A stretch of 64,000 nucleotides of DNA, taken from the NCBI RefSeq assembly GCF_018401815.1, contig NZ_JAGYKG010000004.1:186001-250000 (forward strand), written 5' to 3'. Positions 8,895 to 18,921 of the stretch are shown here, one piece after another. Positions within the stretch are counted from its first letter, which is position 1; each line of letters begins with the position of its first letter. This DNA is from Nonlabens sp. (GTDB lineage Bacteria > Bacteroidota > Bacteroidia > Flavobacteriales > Flavobacteriaceae). The notes under the pieces were generated by a model, which ran no database searches, was not told the DNA's origin, and saw only the letters and a list, made by a program, of their open reading frames with translations. A program made the position numbers and the translations under genes.

Positions 8895-9113
8895 TTAACT
8901 AATTATTATTTTATAGGTGTTATTTTCTTCTAGGGTAAAAATAAAGGTTCCATTTATAGATGTATTACGGGTTTTCCCATTCTGATCAATATAAGCTTTT
9001 TTTATTTCATTACTTAGGCAGTATTTCTTTCGATTTAAAGGGGTTGTTCTATTCAGTTTTATAAAATAAACTGGTATTAAAGAGGTTAAGATGCGTTTCA
9101 GGTTGATTAATAA
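8895..9113 (-). pseudogene. Possible relic of a sensor kinase C-terminus
   Basis: An open frame without a start codon runs about 72 codons and stops two bases before the response regulator ATG. It ends INGTFIFTLEENNTYKIII. GTFIFTL resembles the last strand of HATPase_c domains (typically G-T-x-F-x-F-x-L). Tight spacing to a response regulator is what a kinase-regulator pair would show. The rest of the frame does not match kinase motifs, so this is a weak call. Confidence 0.25.
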
Positions 9114-9740
9114 CTATTTTAATTATGGATAGCTACCATATTTCTTAAGAAAACAAACAGGAATACTTCTTTGATTGAACATAAAAATGTCAATGGGGAT
9201 ACATACACTACTTGGTGGATTTAATTTAAAACACTCGCATACGTAGCTTAGAACTTCTAGAAATATATATCTGTCTTTTTTACTGCTTACTTTCCGATAC
9301 AGTATTTGCCTAGTCTTGCTATAGAAGGGATTCAAGACTTTGGGCAACAAATAGGGTACAAATAAGCTATAAAAAAAGAAATTGCAGGATAAAGAAAAAT
9401 AAGATGTTTGTGCGGTCAAGCTAGTCCTTGTGTGGGTGAAAGGGTAGGCAGGACTCTAAGGGTTTTAAGGACTTTAAGGAAGTTCAGAACTTGAAGTTAT
9501 ATCACACCACTACCACTAAATCAATTTTTATTACACATTCTAGATATGCATTGTAGAGAAACAACTTCCATTATATTTATTAATTCAAAATGTGCTCATT
9601 CAGTTTAAAATTACATCAAACTATTATTTATACTTCAACACATTATTCTGTTTTTAGCACTGTCAAAGACATACGCTACCTTCATTTTCGTCTTTTAAGC
9701 GACTTGGTAAGGTGTATGGCTTTGAGCTTTGGTTTTCACT
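9114..9740. other. Gap with no supported gene
   Basis: Open frames of 98 codons (minus, 9123-9419) and 64 codons (plus, 9590-9784) occur here. They show no domain, signal or start-site support, and the second runs into hsdR. The block around 9421-9500 contains repeated AAGGACTTTAAGGA-like words. This is probably degraded sequence at the left edge of the island. Confidence 0.4.
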
Positions 9741-12173
9741 CTACACTGCTATTTCTTGATAGAGATGTTGTTGGAAACCTATAAAGGTGTCTCGAATCGA
9801 TTTAATATCTCCTAGTTCACGCTTTGCATCTGAAATGGCATTGTATTTTAATAATAATAAGGGTGATAGTTTATCAATGTCCAACTCCTCAAATCCCTCT
9901 TTTACATATTGGTCTAGTACAAAATTCAAAAACTCTTGTTGCTTTGGATTGTAATCATTCATTTGAATTTTAGCTCTTCCTGCTCTTTCCAATCTTGGAA
10001 CAAGGTCTTTGTGGTAGGCTACATAACTTAACACATCAAAAAGGTCGCTATCTTCTCCATGAATTAAGTTTCTCAAATCTTCTAATTGCGAATTTGTATA
10101 TCCCTTTTCGCTTAACTCCGTCAGCAATTTTTTACGAGTGTCTGGTAAACTCCAAAGTTTTCGCAATTCTTCTTCATCCTTAAAGAATGCTGGTAAATCT
10201 CCATATAGTTGATTTAAAAACTCTTGATGGCCTATTGGTTTTCCTGATGGACTCCAAAAAGATGTTTTAACCATAGAATCTATTTCTCTCACTTTGTTAT
10301 CTGAGAGTTTCACTTTAATCATTTGTCGCGGTGGCGTTTCACAAACGCAAGGAATATTATCACATTCAGGACAAGGGTTTGGCTCTGGTTTTTCGCAAAC
10401 GCAGGGTGTTTCTCCGCAAACATTACAATCTTTTGATTTCCCGCCTCCTGTTGATGGTTCAGGTTCTAATGGTTCGCCATCCCATTCTGGGTCTTGGAAA
10501 TGTTTGTGGGCATTTACAAAATCGAAAATGGTGAAATAATCTTTCCCATCAAAAAGGCGAGTTCCTCTACCAACGATCTGCTTAAATTCAACCATTGAAT
10601 TAACTGGTCTAGCATTAAAACTATATTTCTAATTTCAGGGCATCAACTCCATAGCGCTTAATTTTGTGAAGTAGTTAATATGGACGGAATGCTTTTTTTC
10701 GTTGTCTTGAAAATCCCGTAAATGTTGTTCTCCAATTTTACCATCATCAGCGAGTTGCACCTATGGCAGTAATTGGAACTTTTACTGGCACATATTGATT
10801 GATTAAATCTCTAACTGCTGCCTGTGAATTTGGTAGCACAAAACAATTTTTGGTTTATTTACCTGTAGCATCCATGAAGAGTTTTACTCTGTATTGTTCT
10901 CTTGCTTTAATCTCAACCAAATTCTCTTAAAATCTGCTTCTGTATATGATCCTGCATCTTCAATATCACCTTCTTAATGTCAGAAGTATAAGTATAATCA
11001 TCTATTGTGACATTTATTTACAACACACGACCTTAAAGACGTTACAGAAACCATCTTTAATTCCTTCTAACTTTTAGTTTGTAGCTGTACACTTGGGTCT
11101 CAAAATAGTCGTAGGGCATCTACATTTACATCTCGTTTAGGCGTAGCGGTTAAACCTAACTGAACAGCAGGAGCAAAGTAGTCCATTATGGCGCGCCAAG
11201 AACTTTCATCGTTTGCACCACCTCTGTGACACTCGTCTGCAGTGAAATCGAAAAAGTCTGTTGGGTATTGACCAAAGTTAAAGTCCGAAGCTGCATAGTT
11301 TGCTTTTGGTTCAGCAGCAAGGGATAGTTCATTTTCTTCTTCTTCCATTTTTACTGTAGTCATGAAACTTTGAAAAATGGTAAAAAATATACTTCCGTTT
11401 TTTGGAACACCACCTTTCTTTTTAATTTCAGAAGGTCTAATACGCACCTTAATATTTTCATCTATGGTATCAAATGCATTGAATGCATTAAAAGCCTGAT
11501 CTGCTAAAATATTTCTATCTGCCAAAAATAATATACGTGGAGCGCGACTCCCATCACACGTTTTTAAGTTCCATTTAGCATGAAACAATTTCCAAGCTAT
11601 TTGAAAGGCAATAGCTGTTTTTCCTGTCCCTGTGGCTAAGGTTAGTAAAATTCTATCTTTTTCTCAGAAACAACCTTCTAATACTTTGGCGATGGCATTT
11701 TGCCCATTGACATCTTGGTTGCATGTGCCTAGCCATAATGGAATGGTGAATAAGCGTTCTTTCAATTGGCAATCTCAATTTTTGTAATCCTCTTTGGGTG
11801 TTGGAAAGGTCATTTCCATAGCTCTGGTGTTGGGTAGTTGATACATCACCTTCAGTACCTTTACGTCCATGTCTATCCATAGATTTGCAAACCATTGGTA
11901 GCATAGCTAAAACGAATGTTTTAAACGCTCTGCATAATCTTTGGCCTGACCAACACCATCAGTATAATATAGATCTCGTTTTGAGGGCTGATACCTATGC
12001 GTCTGTTTTTGTATTCTAAAACATAATCTGCAAACAATGGTGTTGCACGCCTGTTTTGACCAACACTGGTATTAAGGAAACTCCAAACGCAAACGACTGC
12101 CTTCAACAATACCCCAACCTGCTTCACGCAATGCAGGTTCTATTAAATCATGTTTGGTTTGTGCTTCGTTCAT
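9741..12173 (-). pseudogene. hsdR: Type I restriction enzyme R subunit, decayed
   Basis: Fragments of one type I restriction motor/nuclease subunit follow each other in order on the minus strand. The N-terminus begins at 12173 (MNEAQTKHDLIEPALREAGW) and breaks after about 35 codons. A helicase segment at 11588-11100 has the Walker B-type DECHRGG and motif III LGLTATPKRD. Between 11100 and 10596 the frame is lost. A C-terminal piece at 10595-9741 begins with motif VI (QIVGRGTRL) and carries a cysteine-rich linker (CNVCGETPCVCEKP). At least five frameshifts or stops are needed to join the pieces, so no functional enzyme can be made. Its start overlaps the stop of the RhuM-Fic gene, as expected for an operon. 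Confidence 0.9.
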
Positions 12174-13131
12174 TTGTTTCTGTTTAATACGCTAATCACC
12201 AATCGTTTTATGGTTTCCATTTCTTCGGGTTTGCTAGAGGCAATAAAAAGCGTTAAACTCGCTAAGGTATCATTGCTAATAATAGGTTGATTTTCAGCAT
12301 TAAAAAGCATGTTGTTTTGCTCCAAAAATTTCAGAAAACAAGCTGCTGCTATACGTTTATTTCCATCTACAAACGCGTGGTTTTTTACTACTAAATATAA
12401 AAGTGTGGTTGCTTTTTCTTCTAATGTAGGATAAAAATCATCTGTTCCAAATCCTTTTCCTATTTGAGCAACAGAACTTTCAAAACTTTTGTCTTTTTCT
12501 TTTCCAAAGACATCACTATCAAAGTCTTTAAGCATTTCGTTTATTATTGCTTGATAGTCTTTTAAACTTGGGTAGTTAGCAGCTTTAGTAGTTAATCCTT
12601 TAGTATCTAATTGTTCATGGTCATAATCGTCTAATAGGCTTAAGCCTTTTGCAAGGTTTCTAAAATGGTATTGTTAGATGCTTTTTCTTCAATGGCACTA
12701 ACCGTTCTGGTTAGAATCTGAATACCATCTTTTAGTAACTTTACTTCTTGTTCTTTTTGTGCTAGTCTTTTTTCGTTAAGTGCGTAACCTTTAACTAAAT
12801 AATCTTTTAAGACTTGATTTGCCCACTGTCTAAATTGTGTAGCACGAGAAGAGTTAACGCGATACCCAACTGAAATAATCATATCTAAATTATACAATTT
12901 CATCTTACGAAGTTTTCCATCAGATGCAACCTGTTCCATTTTGGAACAGGTTGATTTTTCGTTTAACTCTTTAGATTTGTATATGTTACCAACATGTTTT
13001 ACAATAGCCGGTCGTTGCACTCCAAATAACTTTGCAATTAAGTGAGCATCAAGCCAAATGGTATTGTTTTCCAGTTTTACCTGAATTTCTATACCGTCAG
13101 TGGATTTAAATATATCTATTTTATTTTCCAT
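12170..13131 (-). pseudogene. RhuM-Fic fusion protein split by one frameshift
   Basis: Two frames form one ancestral protein of about 320 residues. The N-terminal part (13131-12640) is a RhuM/virulence-protein domain beginning MENKIDIFKSTDGIEIQVKL. The C-terminal part contains the Fic motif HAFVDGNKR, with the catalytic histidine and the phosphate-binding GNKR. Near 12640 the first frame stops (ETLQKA), but the Fic frame is open through GLSLLDDYDHEQLD, a RhuM-Fic linker. A single indel in the AAAAGGCTTAA region explains the break. RhuM-Fic genes often sit inside type I restriction loci, as here between hsdS and hsdR. Fic enzymes transfer AMP to proteins; the target here is unknown. Confidence 0.82.
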
Positions 13132-13288
13132 ACTACTATTTTTAGTTGGTGCCTTTTTTACAACAACTCAATTCTTTTCTAACAGTCAAGGATTTCTTTA
13201 CAACTCCATCATGCATGTTTTGCATAATACATTTTCTGTATAGTTGAACTATCTTATATTTTGCGACAGTTGCTTTATTAATTTTCCA

Positions 13289-14480
13289 TCATACATTTTC
13301 AATTATCAATTGTTTAGTTAGTTCCCCTGCAAAGGCTTTTTGAAGAATGGATTTTTTGAGGTCTTCTAAATCTTCTAGTTTTTTCTTGTAGTTTATTTCA
13401 ATTTCAATGCAATTTTCTTTTAATTCTTCAAGTGTTTCAACAATAGTGGATTGCTTCTTTTTGTCTGTATTAGATGAACTTTTAATTTTAACCATTTAGA
13501 TTTATTTATTGTATCAGTAAGTAGCTTGAGCACTTTTTCCAATGGACAATACTTGATTCTGTACGAAAGGAGAAATTAATGCGTAATACAATAATTTAGG
13601 AATATAATTTTCATTTGGAGTTAATGCATTAATTTTGTTGATTTGAACTAACAGGAGTTTCAGAAAATCCAGTTTTTCAATTGTTGCTCCAATACAAACC
13701 ATTAAAATGGAATTGGCAGAAAACAATCGACCCTTTTCTAATCCTTTTTTACTTAACATACTTTCGCCTGAATCAATTGAGCCATCTTTATTGAAATGTG
13801 GCGGTTTGACAAAAGGGATGTAAACACCATAGTTTAATTTATCCTTCGTGGAAGGTGTAGTTCCTGTTTGCACTTGACCAATATCACCCAAAGTCTTCTC
13901 CTCCCAACCATCGCCTTTTTGACTAAAAATGTCATTGAGTTTAGATTGAAACAGCTCTTTAGCGCGTTTTTTACACATGTTTTTCGTATTGGCTTTGGCT
14001 TGGTCATGGCTACAAAGGCTTTATCAAAGTATCCTTTACATTTGTTTTTGTTCTGAAATTGGTGGTTAGGTGGAATATTACCAATTTGTGTTTTATTAAT
14101 TGAATTAAAAACAGCTCCAACATTACCAATTATTTCGCTTTCCAATAATTTTGAATAAACCAGTAATCATTATCCACTTTGTCAGAAGCTCTAATTGCAG
14201 CTAAACCTCTTCCAATACAGATGTGCTGTGTAGCTATGTTAATAGGTCCAACAGGTGCTCTTACTGACATTAAAATATCATCCTTAAATGCTTCTTTTGT
14301 TGTTTTTGTTGTCCAAGTAGTTGGCTCGCCTATTTCTCTATCTGTAAATTCTTTTTTGCCTTGATAAAATGGCAGCCCCTTCACCAACTTTATTATAATA
14401 TTTACCTTTTGGTGACTGACCTGCCCTACATTACTTCCATGACATTAATTAATCGTTTAATATTTTTCGCCCCAACTCAT
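13289..14480 (-). pseudogene. hsdS: Type I restriction specificity subunit, decayed
   Basis: Fragments of the DNA-recognition subunit. It starts at 14480 (MSWGEKY) and breaks almost at once. Target-recognition domain 1 is seen in the frame 14387-14130 (GLPFYQGKKEFTDREIGEP, VRAPVGPINI). Domain 2 is in 13978-13514 (WEEKTLGDIGQVQTGTTPST). The C-terminal coiled-coil spacer is in 13495-13289, with the hallmark LKKSILQKAFAGELT. Four or more frame changes separate the pieces. The order M-S-RhuM/Fic-R is a normal type I operon arrangement. Confidence 0.88.
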
Positions 14481-14606
14481 ATCAATTTATTTGATTGATT
14501 GAAGAATCAGGTGACCATTGTCTGTATCAAACTTTCCACGACTATTCACTAAAATAACATCGGACTGCGTAAAAGGTCTGCTTCTTTCAGATTGTGTTAA
14601 GATTTT

Positions 14607-15968
14607 TTAACCGATGTCTAAATCAGGTTTCGCAGATACTATGTCTGCTACATTTATATTCCACGATTGCTCGCTTTCGGGTTTCGTTTTCGCGAAAGCG
14701 ATAAACTCTTCCATATCGGTATCATTTAAAGGATTGGTTTTTCCGTAATTGCGTCCTGGGTCTAGCGGTAGTGCCAAATCTTTTACGATAGGTTCGCCTT
14801 TTGGAAGAAACGAGACCACCGTTTTACAACGCCTGCACTGAGGGTACCTGAGTAGATTAAGGTATGTAGGTTCGGGGCAGCTGACAGAGTTTCCTGTTTA
14901 CAGCGTTGTCTGACAGCTTAATACCGTGTTTTTTAATAACAATTGCTGCTGACCACTATGTTTTTAGACTCTTGATAAAATGCCACATAAAGCAAAAGGC
15001 AGTTTCTCCTGTTTACAATATCAAAATTTTGCTGTACTTCTGGTCGTTCCTTTCCTCCAAAGGGTGGATTTGCTAAAATAACGTGGTAACGGTTTTTCTC
15101 TTGTATGTCACGAATGTTTTCGCCTAGCGTATTTACATGAAGAATATTGGGTGCTTCAATGCCGTGGAGAATCATATTCATAATCCCAATGACATAGGCC
15201 AAGTTCTTTTTCTCTTTACCGTAAAGGGTGTCTTCTTGTAGCGTTTTTAAGGTGTCTGATTGTTTTTCCATTGCAGTTCATGCACATGGTCGGCGGCCAG
15301 GCTTCTACTAAGAAACCACAAGAACCTGCTGCACCATCATAAATGGTTTCGCCAATTTGTGGGTCCATCACATGAATCATCGCACGAATAAGCGGTCTTG
15401 GGGTGTAGTATTGTCCACCATTACGACCTGCATTCCCCATGTTCTTGATCTTGGTCTCGTACAAATGACTTAACTCATGTTTGTCAGTTGAGGCACGAAA
15501 AAGGGAAGCGCGCGTCAAAAAAAACATTTAAAATCTCTCATAAGTTGCTTTCCCACTTTGAATTTTGTTTTTTAGCTCAGAGAATATTTCTCCAATCTTG
15601 TATTCAATGGTTTTGGGATTGTCGGCTTTTTGTTTGAATGCAGCCAAATAAGGAAATAGCTTGCCATCTACAAACTGAACCAAGTCTGGTCCTGTTAGGG
15701 CAACGTGATGGTCCACTTCGAGAACCTCAGTGTCCACGCACTTTCTCCTTTAGGCATTGCCCTTTTGGCCCAACATTGCTCTTCATCTAATGGCAAACTG
15801 TGACTATTTCTCAGCACCAAATTCGGCTTCGTCTGCTTTGTCTTGTTCTAATTCGTCTAAGTAACGTAAGGTATGCACCCAAGAGGTTGGCTCTCTTGAT
15901 CAGATTAACTGTCTGCCTGGATCTTTATAAAGCAGGTCGTCTATATTTTTAAATGTTTGTTCGAACAT
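14607..15968 (-). pseudogene. hsdM: Type I restriction modification methylase subunit, decayed
   Basis: Fragments of an N6-adenine methyltransferase subunit. It starts at 15968 (MFEQTFKNIDDLLYKD) and breaks after about 17 codons. Then come frames with GQYYTPRPLI, the AdoMet motif IYDGAAGSCGFL, and the catalytic motif IV LANPPFGGKERP (near 15060). The C-terminal end has EEFIAFAKTKPESEQSW and VSAKPDLDIG. At least four frameshifts or stops are present. The C-terminal part carries a one-mismatch copy of the window's iterated palindrome. Without a working methylase the locus cannot modify DNA. Confidence 0.88.
14686..14699. repeat. One-mismatch copy of the iterated palindrome
   Basis: GTTTTCGCGAAAGC differs from the consensus at one base and lies in the 3' part of the decayed hsdM, where the minus strand reads AFAKT. 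It is the only near-copy seen inside the island. Confidence 0.7.
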
Positions 15969-16144
15969 GTGTTTTATTTCTTCTTTTTATGGCTCTTGTA
16001 GAGCATAGGCTAAAAATAGCTCTTTTGTTGTTTTTAGCCTTGGCTTATGCGTTGAAAAAAGCAACTAAAGGTTATAAAGGTATTTTTAATTTGATCCATA
16101 CGGTTACGGGAAACCATATTACAGCTTATAATTTATTTGGGTAG
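15953..16144 (+). CDS. Small hypothetical protein followed by a strong terminator
   Basis: A 63-codon frame with a hydrophobic segment (ALLLFLALAYALKKA) and a basic C-terminal half ending NHITAYNLFG. Its first codons overlap, antisense, the start of the decayed hsdM. A strong rho-independent terminator begins 15 bases after the stop on the same strand, which is the best evidence that something is or was transcribed this way. The C-terminal half could be the tail of a larger lost gene whose 5' end was replaced by hsdM. No family recognised. Confidence 0.35.
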   Translation: MFVRTCVLFLLFMALVEHRLKIALLLFLALAYALKKATKGYKGIFNLIHTVTGNHITAYNLFG

Positions 16145-16158
16145 CGTAAACAGTAAAC

Positions 16159-16189
16159 AAAAAAATCGAGGTGTTGCCTCGATTTTTTT
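16159..16189 (+). terminator. Bidirectional rho-independent terminator
   Basis: Seven A, stem TCGAGG/CCTCGA around loop TGTTG, then seven T. A and T runs extend the stem, so it can act on both strands. It follows the small plus-strand frame at 15953-16144. Confidence 0.9.
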
Positions 16190-16434
16190 GTTTGTTTTGT
16201 TTTACTCAGGATTATTTGAAATTCAGGGTTTGTGTATGGTTTGCTGCATGTAACAAGATTTAGTGAATACAAATGAGGTCTGGGGAATTACACAAGGGTT
16301 TTGTGAGTATAGGTGAGGGCTGCTTGATTAAATTTATTATTTGGGTTGTTAGGAAAGTTTTAATATTCTAATACTATTGTCTTTCGGTCATAGCATCTTG
16401 TGCTTTTTAAAATCAGTTATTCCCTCAGACCAAG
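16190..16434. other. Gap with no supported gene
   Basis: After the terminator the sequence shows loosely repeated words (GGGTTTTGTGAGTATAGGTGAGG and similar) but no convincing coding frame, RNA or regulatory site. Confidence 0.4.
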
Positions 16435-17077
16435 AGTAGTTTTTTTTCTGTTCCGTGTTTAATCGCATTCAATAGTTTTTCCTTTTTGATATCTATTTCA
16501 TTAATGAAATAGACTTTGTCTAAGTCATTAATTATGTTTTCAAATGTATGATTCTCTTCAACTTTTTATAATTATTCGCGTGAGTGCATTAAGCTGTGAA
16601 CAACCAGTCCAAATTTGATAATGGTTGGTTTGAGGGTACATTATCTATAAAAACACGCCCGTATTCGGAAACACATTTTTCATAAAAATCCTTCATTGAT
16701 GGACCTGCCATTATCAATCCTAAAAAGTCAATATTTTCAGCCTTAGGTTTAGGATTTACTTCAATTTTGCCACGATTGGATACAACCATTTCAGGAATAT
16801 CACCATTAACTAAGTTTATAAATTTAGGGTAGTTTCCGTGCCTTATACTTGCAAATTCTTTATTGAATTTAGTTTCTTTTTTACGTGCTTTCATTATTTT
16901 CAAAACGTATCCAAGTACAATTCCAATAATGTATTTTTCTGCTTTCATTCTTAATTGCAATGGTGATGTATATGAAAATAGTAGCTTGAAAATAGCGATG
17001 TTTTCTATTAAACTGGATCTAGCACAAATAAACTGAAACCTCTCATAAAGGAGATAATAGCTATGTTTTGTGATCAC
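16435..17077 (-). pseudogene. Unknown protein, broken frame
   Basis: Two adjacent minus-strand frames look like parts of one or two lost genes. The longer (17077-16589) includes MKAEKYIIGIVLGYVLKIMK and GPSMKDFYEKCVSEYGRVFI. The second (about 16580-16435) has no start codon but reads as ordinary protein (ENIINDLDKVYFINEID, then NAIKHGTEKKLLLV before its stop). A frame change near 16585 could join them. No family recognised. It lies downstream of the decayed PH-domain gene. Confidence 0.4.
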
Positions 17078-17094
17078 GTGTTAGCTCGCGTATG

Positions 17095-17520
17095 TTATTC
17101 GAAATCTCTTTCTCTCACACCTTTCTTATCACGTCTTGCTTCAACCGCAATCCTTAATTCTTTTCGTAAATCATTTCCATTCTTTACTCCATGTATTTTT
17201 ATTATTGGAGAAGATTTGTCTGATGTAACTAATAAAATTGTTGATAATCCGAACATTCTTAAAAAAAACGGTTCTTCTAATCTAATATCTTTAATACGAT
17301 ACAATTCTGTCTCGTCTGTTTTCTAGAAAAAATACCAGTTTGTTCAATAATTCTTTCTTCTGTAACCTCATGATTTAGTAAACTTAGTTTTAAAATCGAA
17401 CTAAAAACATTATTAAGCCTAATCCAAATACAGGCAAAAGGATTAAACACAAAATGTAAAATCAAAATTTGTCACCTGTGAAGGCGAACGTTTTTCCCAA
17501 AATTAATTTTCTTCTTCCAT
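17095..17520 (-). pseudogene. Bacterial PH-domain membrane protein, decayed
   Basis: The pieces read as a short bPH_2 (YdbT/DUF304-type) protein of about 140 residues. It starts at 17520 (MEEEN then a stop), continues out of frame as KRSPSQVTNFDF, then a membrane-like stretch. The PH strands follow in another frame (LLNHEVTEERIIEQTGIFSR) and finish at 17304-17095 (YRIKDIRLEEPFFLRMFG, then KKGVRERDFE). The pattern 'YRIKDIxLExPFFLRxFG' is typical of this family. An early stop plus at least two frameshifts make it non-functional. Confidence 0.72.
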
Positions 17521-17967
17521 AATAATCATTGTTTAAATTAACATTTAACAATCTATCTGTTTAATAAAAAAATCATTTGTCTATATTTAGTCAAGTTTGA
17601 AATTAACTACATCGACCTTGAAATGATGAATCCTAAACAAACTTAATTTTAAATGTGCAATGACATCACATATGCCAACTAACGTTTGTGTATGGCTCAT
17701 GTGTAAATGAAGCCAAATACTGACACCAGTTATACACAAGCAAGAATTTTTTAATTTTTTATTACCTTTTCAATAAGCCAAATTAAAAAATTTGTGACCT
17801 GAGTAAATATATGGCTTAGACTTAATTAAGCATTGTTTATTTATGAGATATATACGACAGTTAGTATTAGTTAATTAATGGTGAATCATTAGTTTTGATA
17901 AATTGTCTATGAATTCAATAGTCGTTCCATTATCTGTATATTTCTGGCAGTAGTACAAGTTGATTTT
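17521..17967. other. Gap with nested inverted repeats
   Basis: No gene is seen. The stretch has a 13-bp perfect inverted repeat (AATTTTTTAATTT at 17745-17757 with its complement at 17780-17792). Just left of it is an imperfect one around GTATGGCT/AGCCAAATAC (about 17690-17720) following AACTAACGTTTGTGTATGGC. The arrangement resembles a hairpin-forming cassette end or an intergenic repeat; identity is uncertain. Confidence 0.4.
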
Positions 17968-18330
17968 TCATTTATATTTTAGTCTGTTGAGTAAAAGTAT
18001 ATCATTACCCAATGTAAAAGTAACATCATTTACAGTGGCAGAAATCGTATAAGAGCCATTATTCTCAAATGGGCTGCCACAAGGCTCTGTATTATTGTCA
18101 TATAGTATTTCTGTGAAATTGCCAGAAGAATCCCAGCTGTATGTTTCTTGTAAATCACATTCATCCTGCGAAAGGCTTGTTCCGTTTTCCGTTGATGATA
18201 CAAGCCGCCAAGTTCCAAGAATTAGCTCGGTAGCGTTTTCGGTGTTGTTGTTTCCTCCTTCGTCATCTGAAGAACAACTAGATAAGGCTATCATTAAGAA
18301 TAGCTAAAATTGGGAACAGATCTTTTTCAT
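17968..18330 (-). pseudogene. Lipocalin-like lipoprotein, nonsense codon in signal peptide
   Basis: A short lipocalin-like lipoprotein. The original start at 18330 gives MKKICSQF, then an in-frame TAG, then LFLMIALSSCSSDDEGG with a clear lipobox (ALSSC). The mature part matches the lipocalin-like pattern LILGTWRLVSSTENGTSL with DECDLQETYSW. The C-terminus also ends early (NRLKYK), with more protein-like sequence in another frame beyond the stop. One substitution in the signal peptide plus a late frameshift explain both defects. An internal Met could restart translation but would delete most of the signal. Confidence 0.65.
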
Positions 18331-18921
18331 TTTTGTATTTTATTTTTGCTCCTATATGTGGCTTTCAGACCACGCCTTGTTTTTATTTGTACTATCTATT
18401 TTGACAGAAGTAGTTAGTTATTTTATGATTTGAAAAGGAATGAACTTTATTTTCATGTTCTCATTAAGTAATTGTTCTTTTCAATTATTCGTCCAAACTA
18501 ATACTACTTTTACAACTTTCCTTACAGTAATCCAGCAGCTTCTTCATTTTTTTAAGGTTAAGCACGAAGAATACAGGGAAGGGCTATTTTCAGGGTTTGG
18601 CAAATCATTCTACCTTTCAGTATATTTATTGCCACTGTTGTGTAACTCTTGTAGGTACACAAGCTTTTACGTGGTCAAAATAGGCTTCTGTTTGATCTGG
18701 TATTCTAGGTAACTTTATACTTTCTTAAATGGGTCAAGAGTTCTTAAAACACCCTATAATTAAGGAGTTTCTTTTGGGAATGGGCTAGTGTAGTTCTTGG
18801 AACTGGGTGTAGGATTTTTAGCCGCTAGCAGGACACCCTTTTCTTAAATAGGCATAACAACAGGCCTATTTATTTTTGGGCTTGCAGTTCTAAAAAAGAT
18901 ACTGATAGGTAATTCTTGGGG
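18331..18921. other. Gap at the right edge of the island
   Basis: A 90-codon plus-strand frame (18440-18712) lacks any recognisable feature. The minus strand in the same area shows short protein-like runs (KLPRIPDQTEAYFDHVKACV) broken by stops, so this is probably decayed coding sequence. A hairpin AAATAGGC/GCCTATTT at 18846-18871 is followed by ATTTTT on the plus strand and may terminate rightward transcription before mnmE. Confidence 0.35.

Noticed and set aside
9123..9419. 98-codon minus-strand frame in the gap left of hsdR
   Set aside because: No domain, signal peptide, start context or conserved pattern; composition looks like chance opening in degraded DNA.
9741..18330. Poor sequence quality as the explanation for all frameshifts
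   Set aside because: Long core genes on both sides (mnmE, carB, comM, rmuC, DUF5686) are uninterrupted, and lesions include substitutions and lost segments. Read-level error in single cases such as the serine hydrolase is still possible.
18440..18712. 90-codon plus-strand frame right of the lipocalin-like remnant
   Set aside because: Phe/Ser/Leu-rich without pattern; the opposite strand shows broken protein-like runs, so this is a shadow of decayed sequence.
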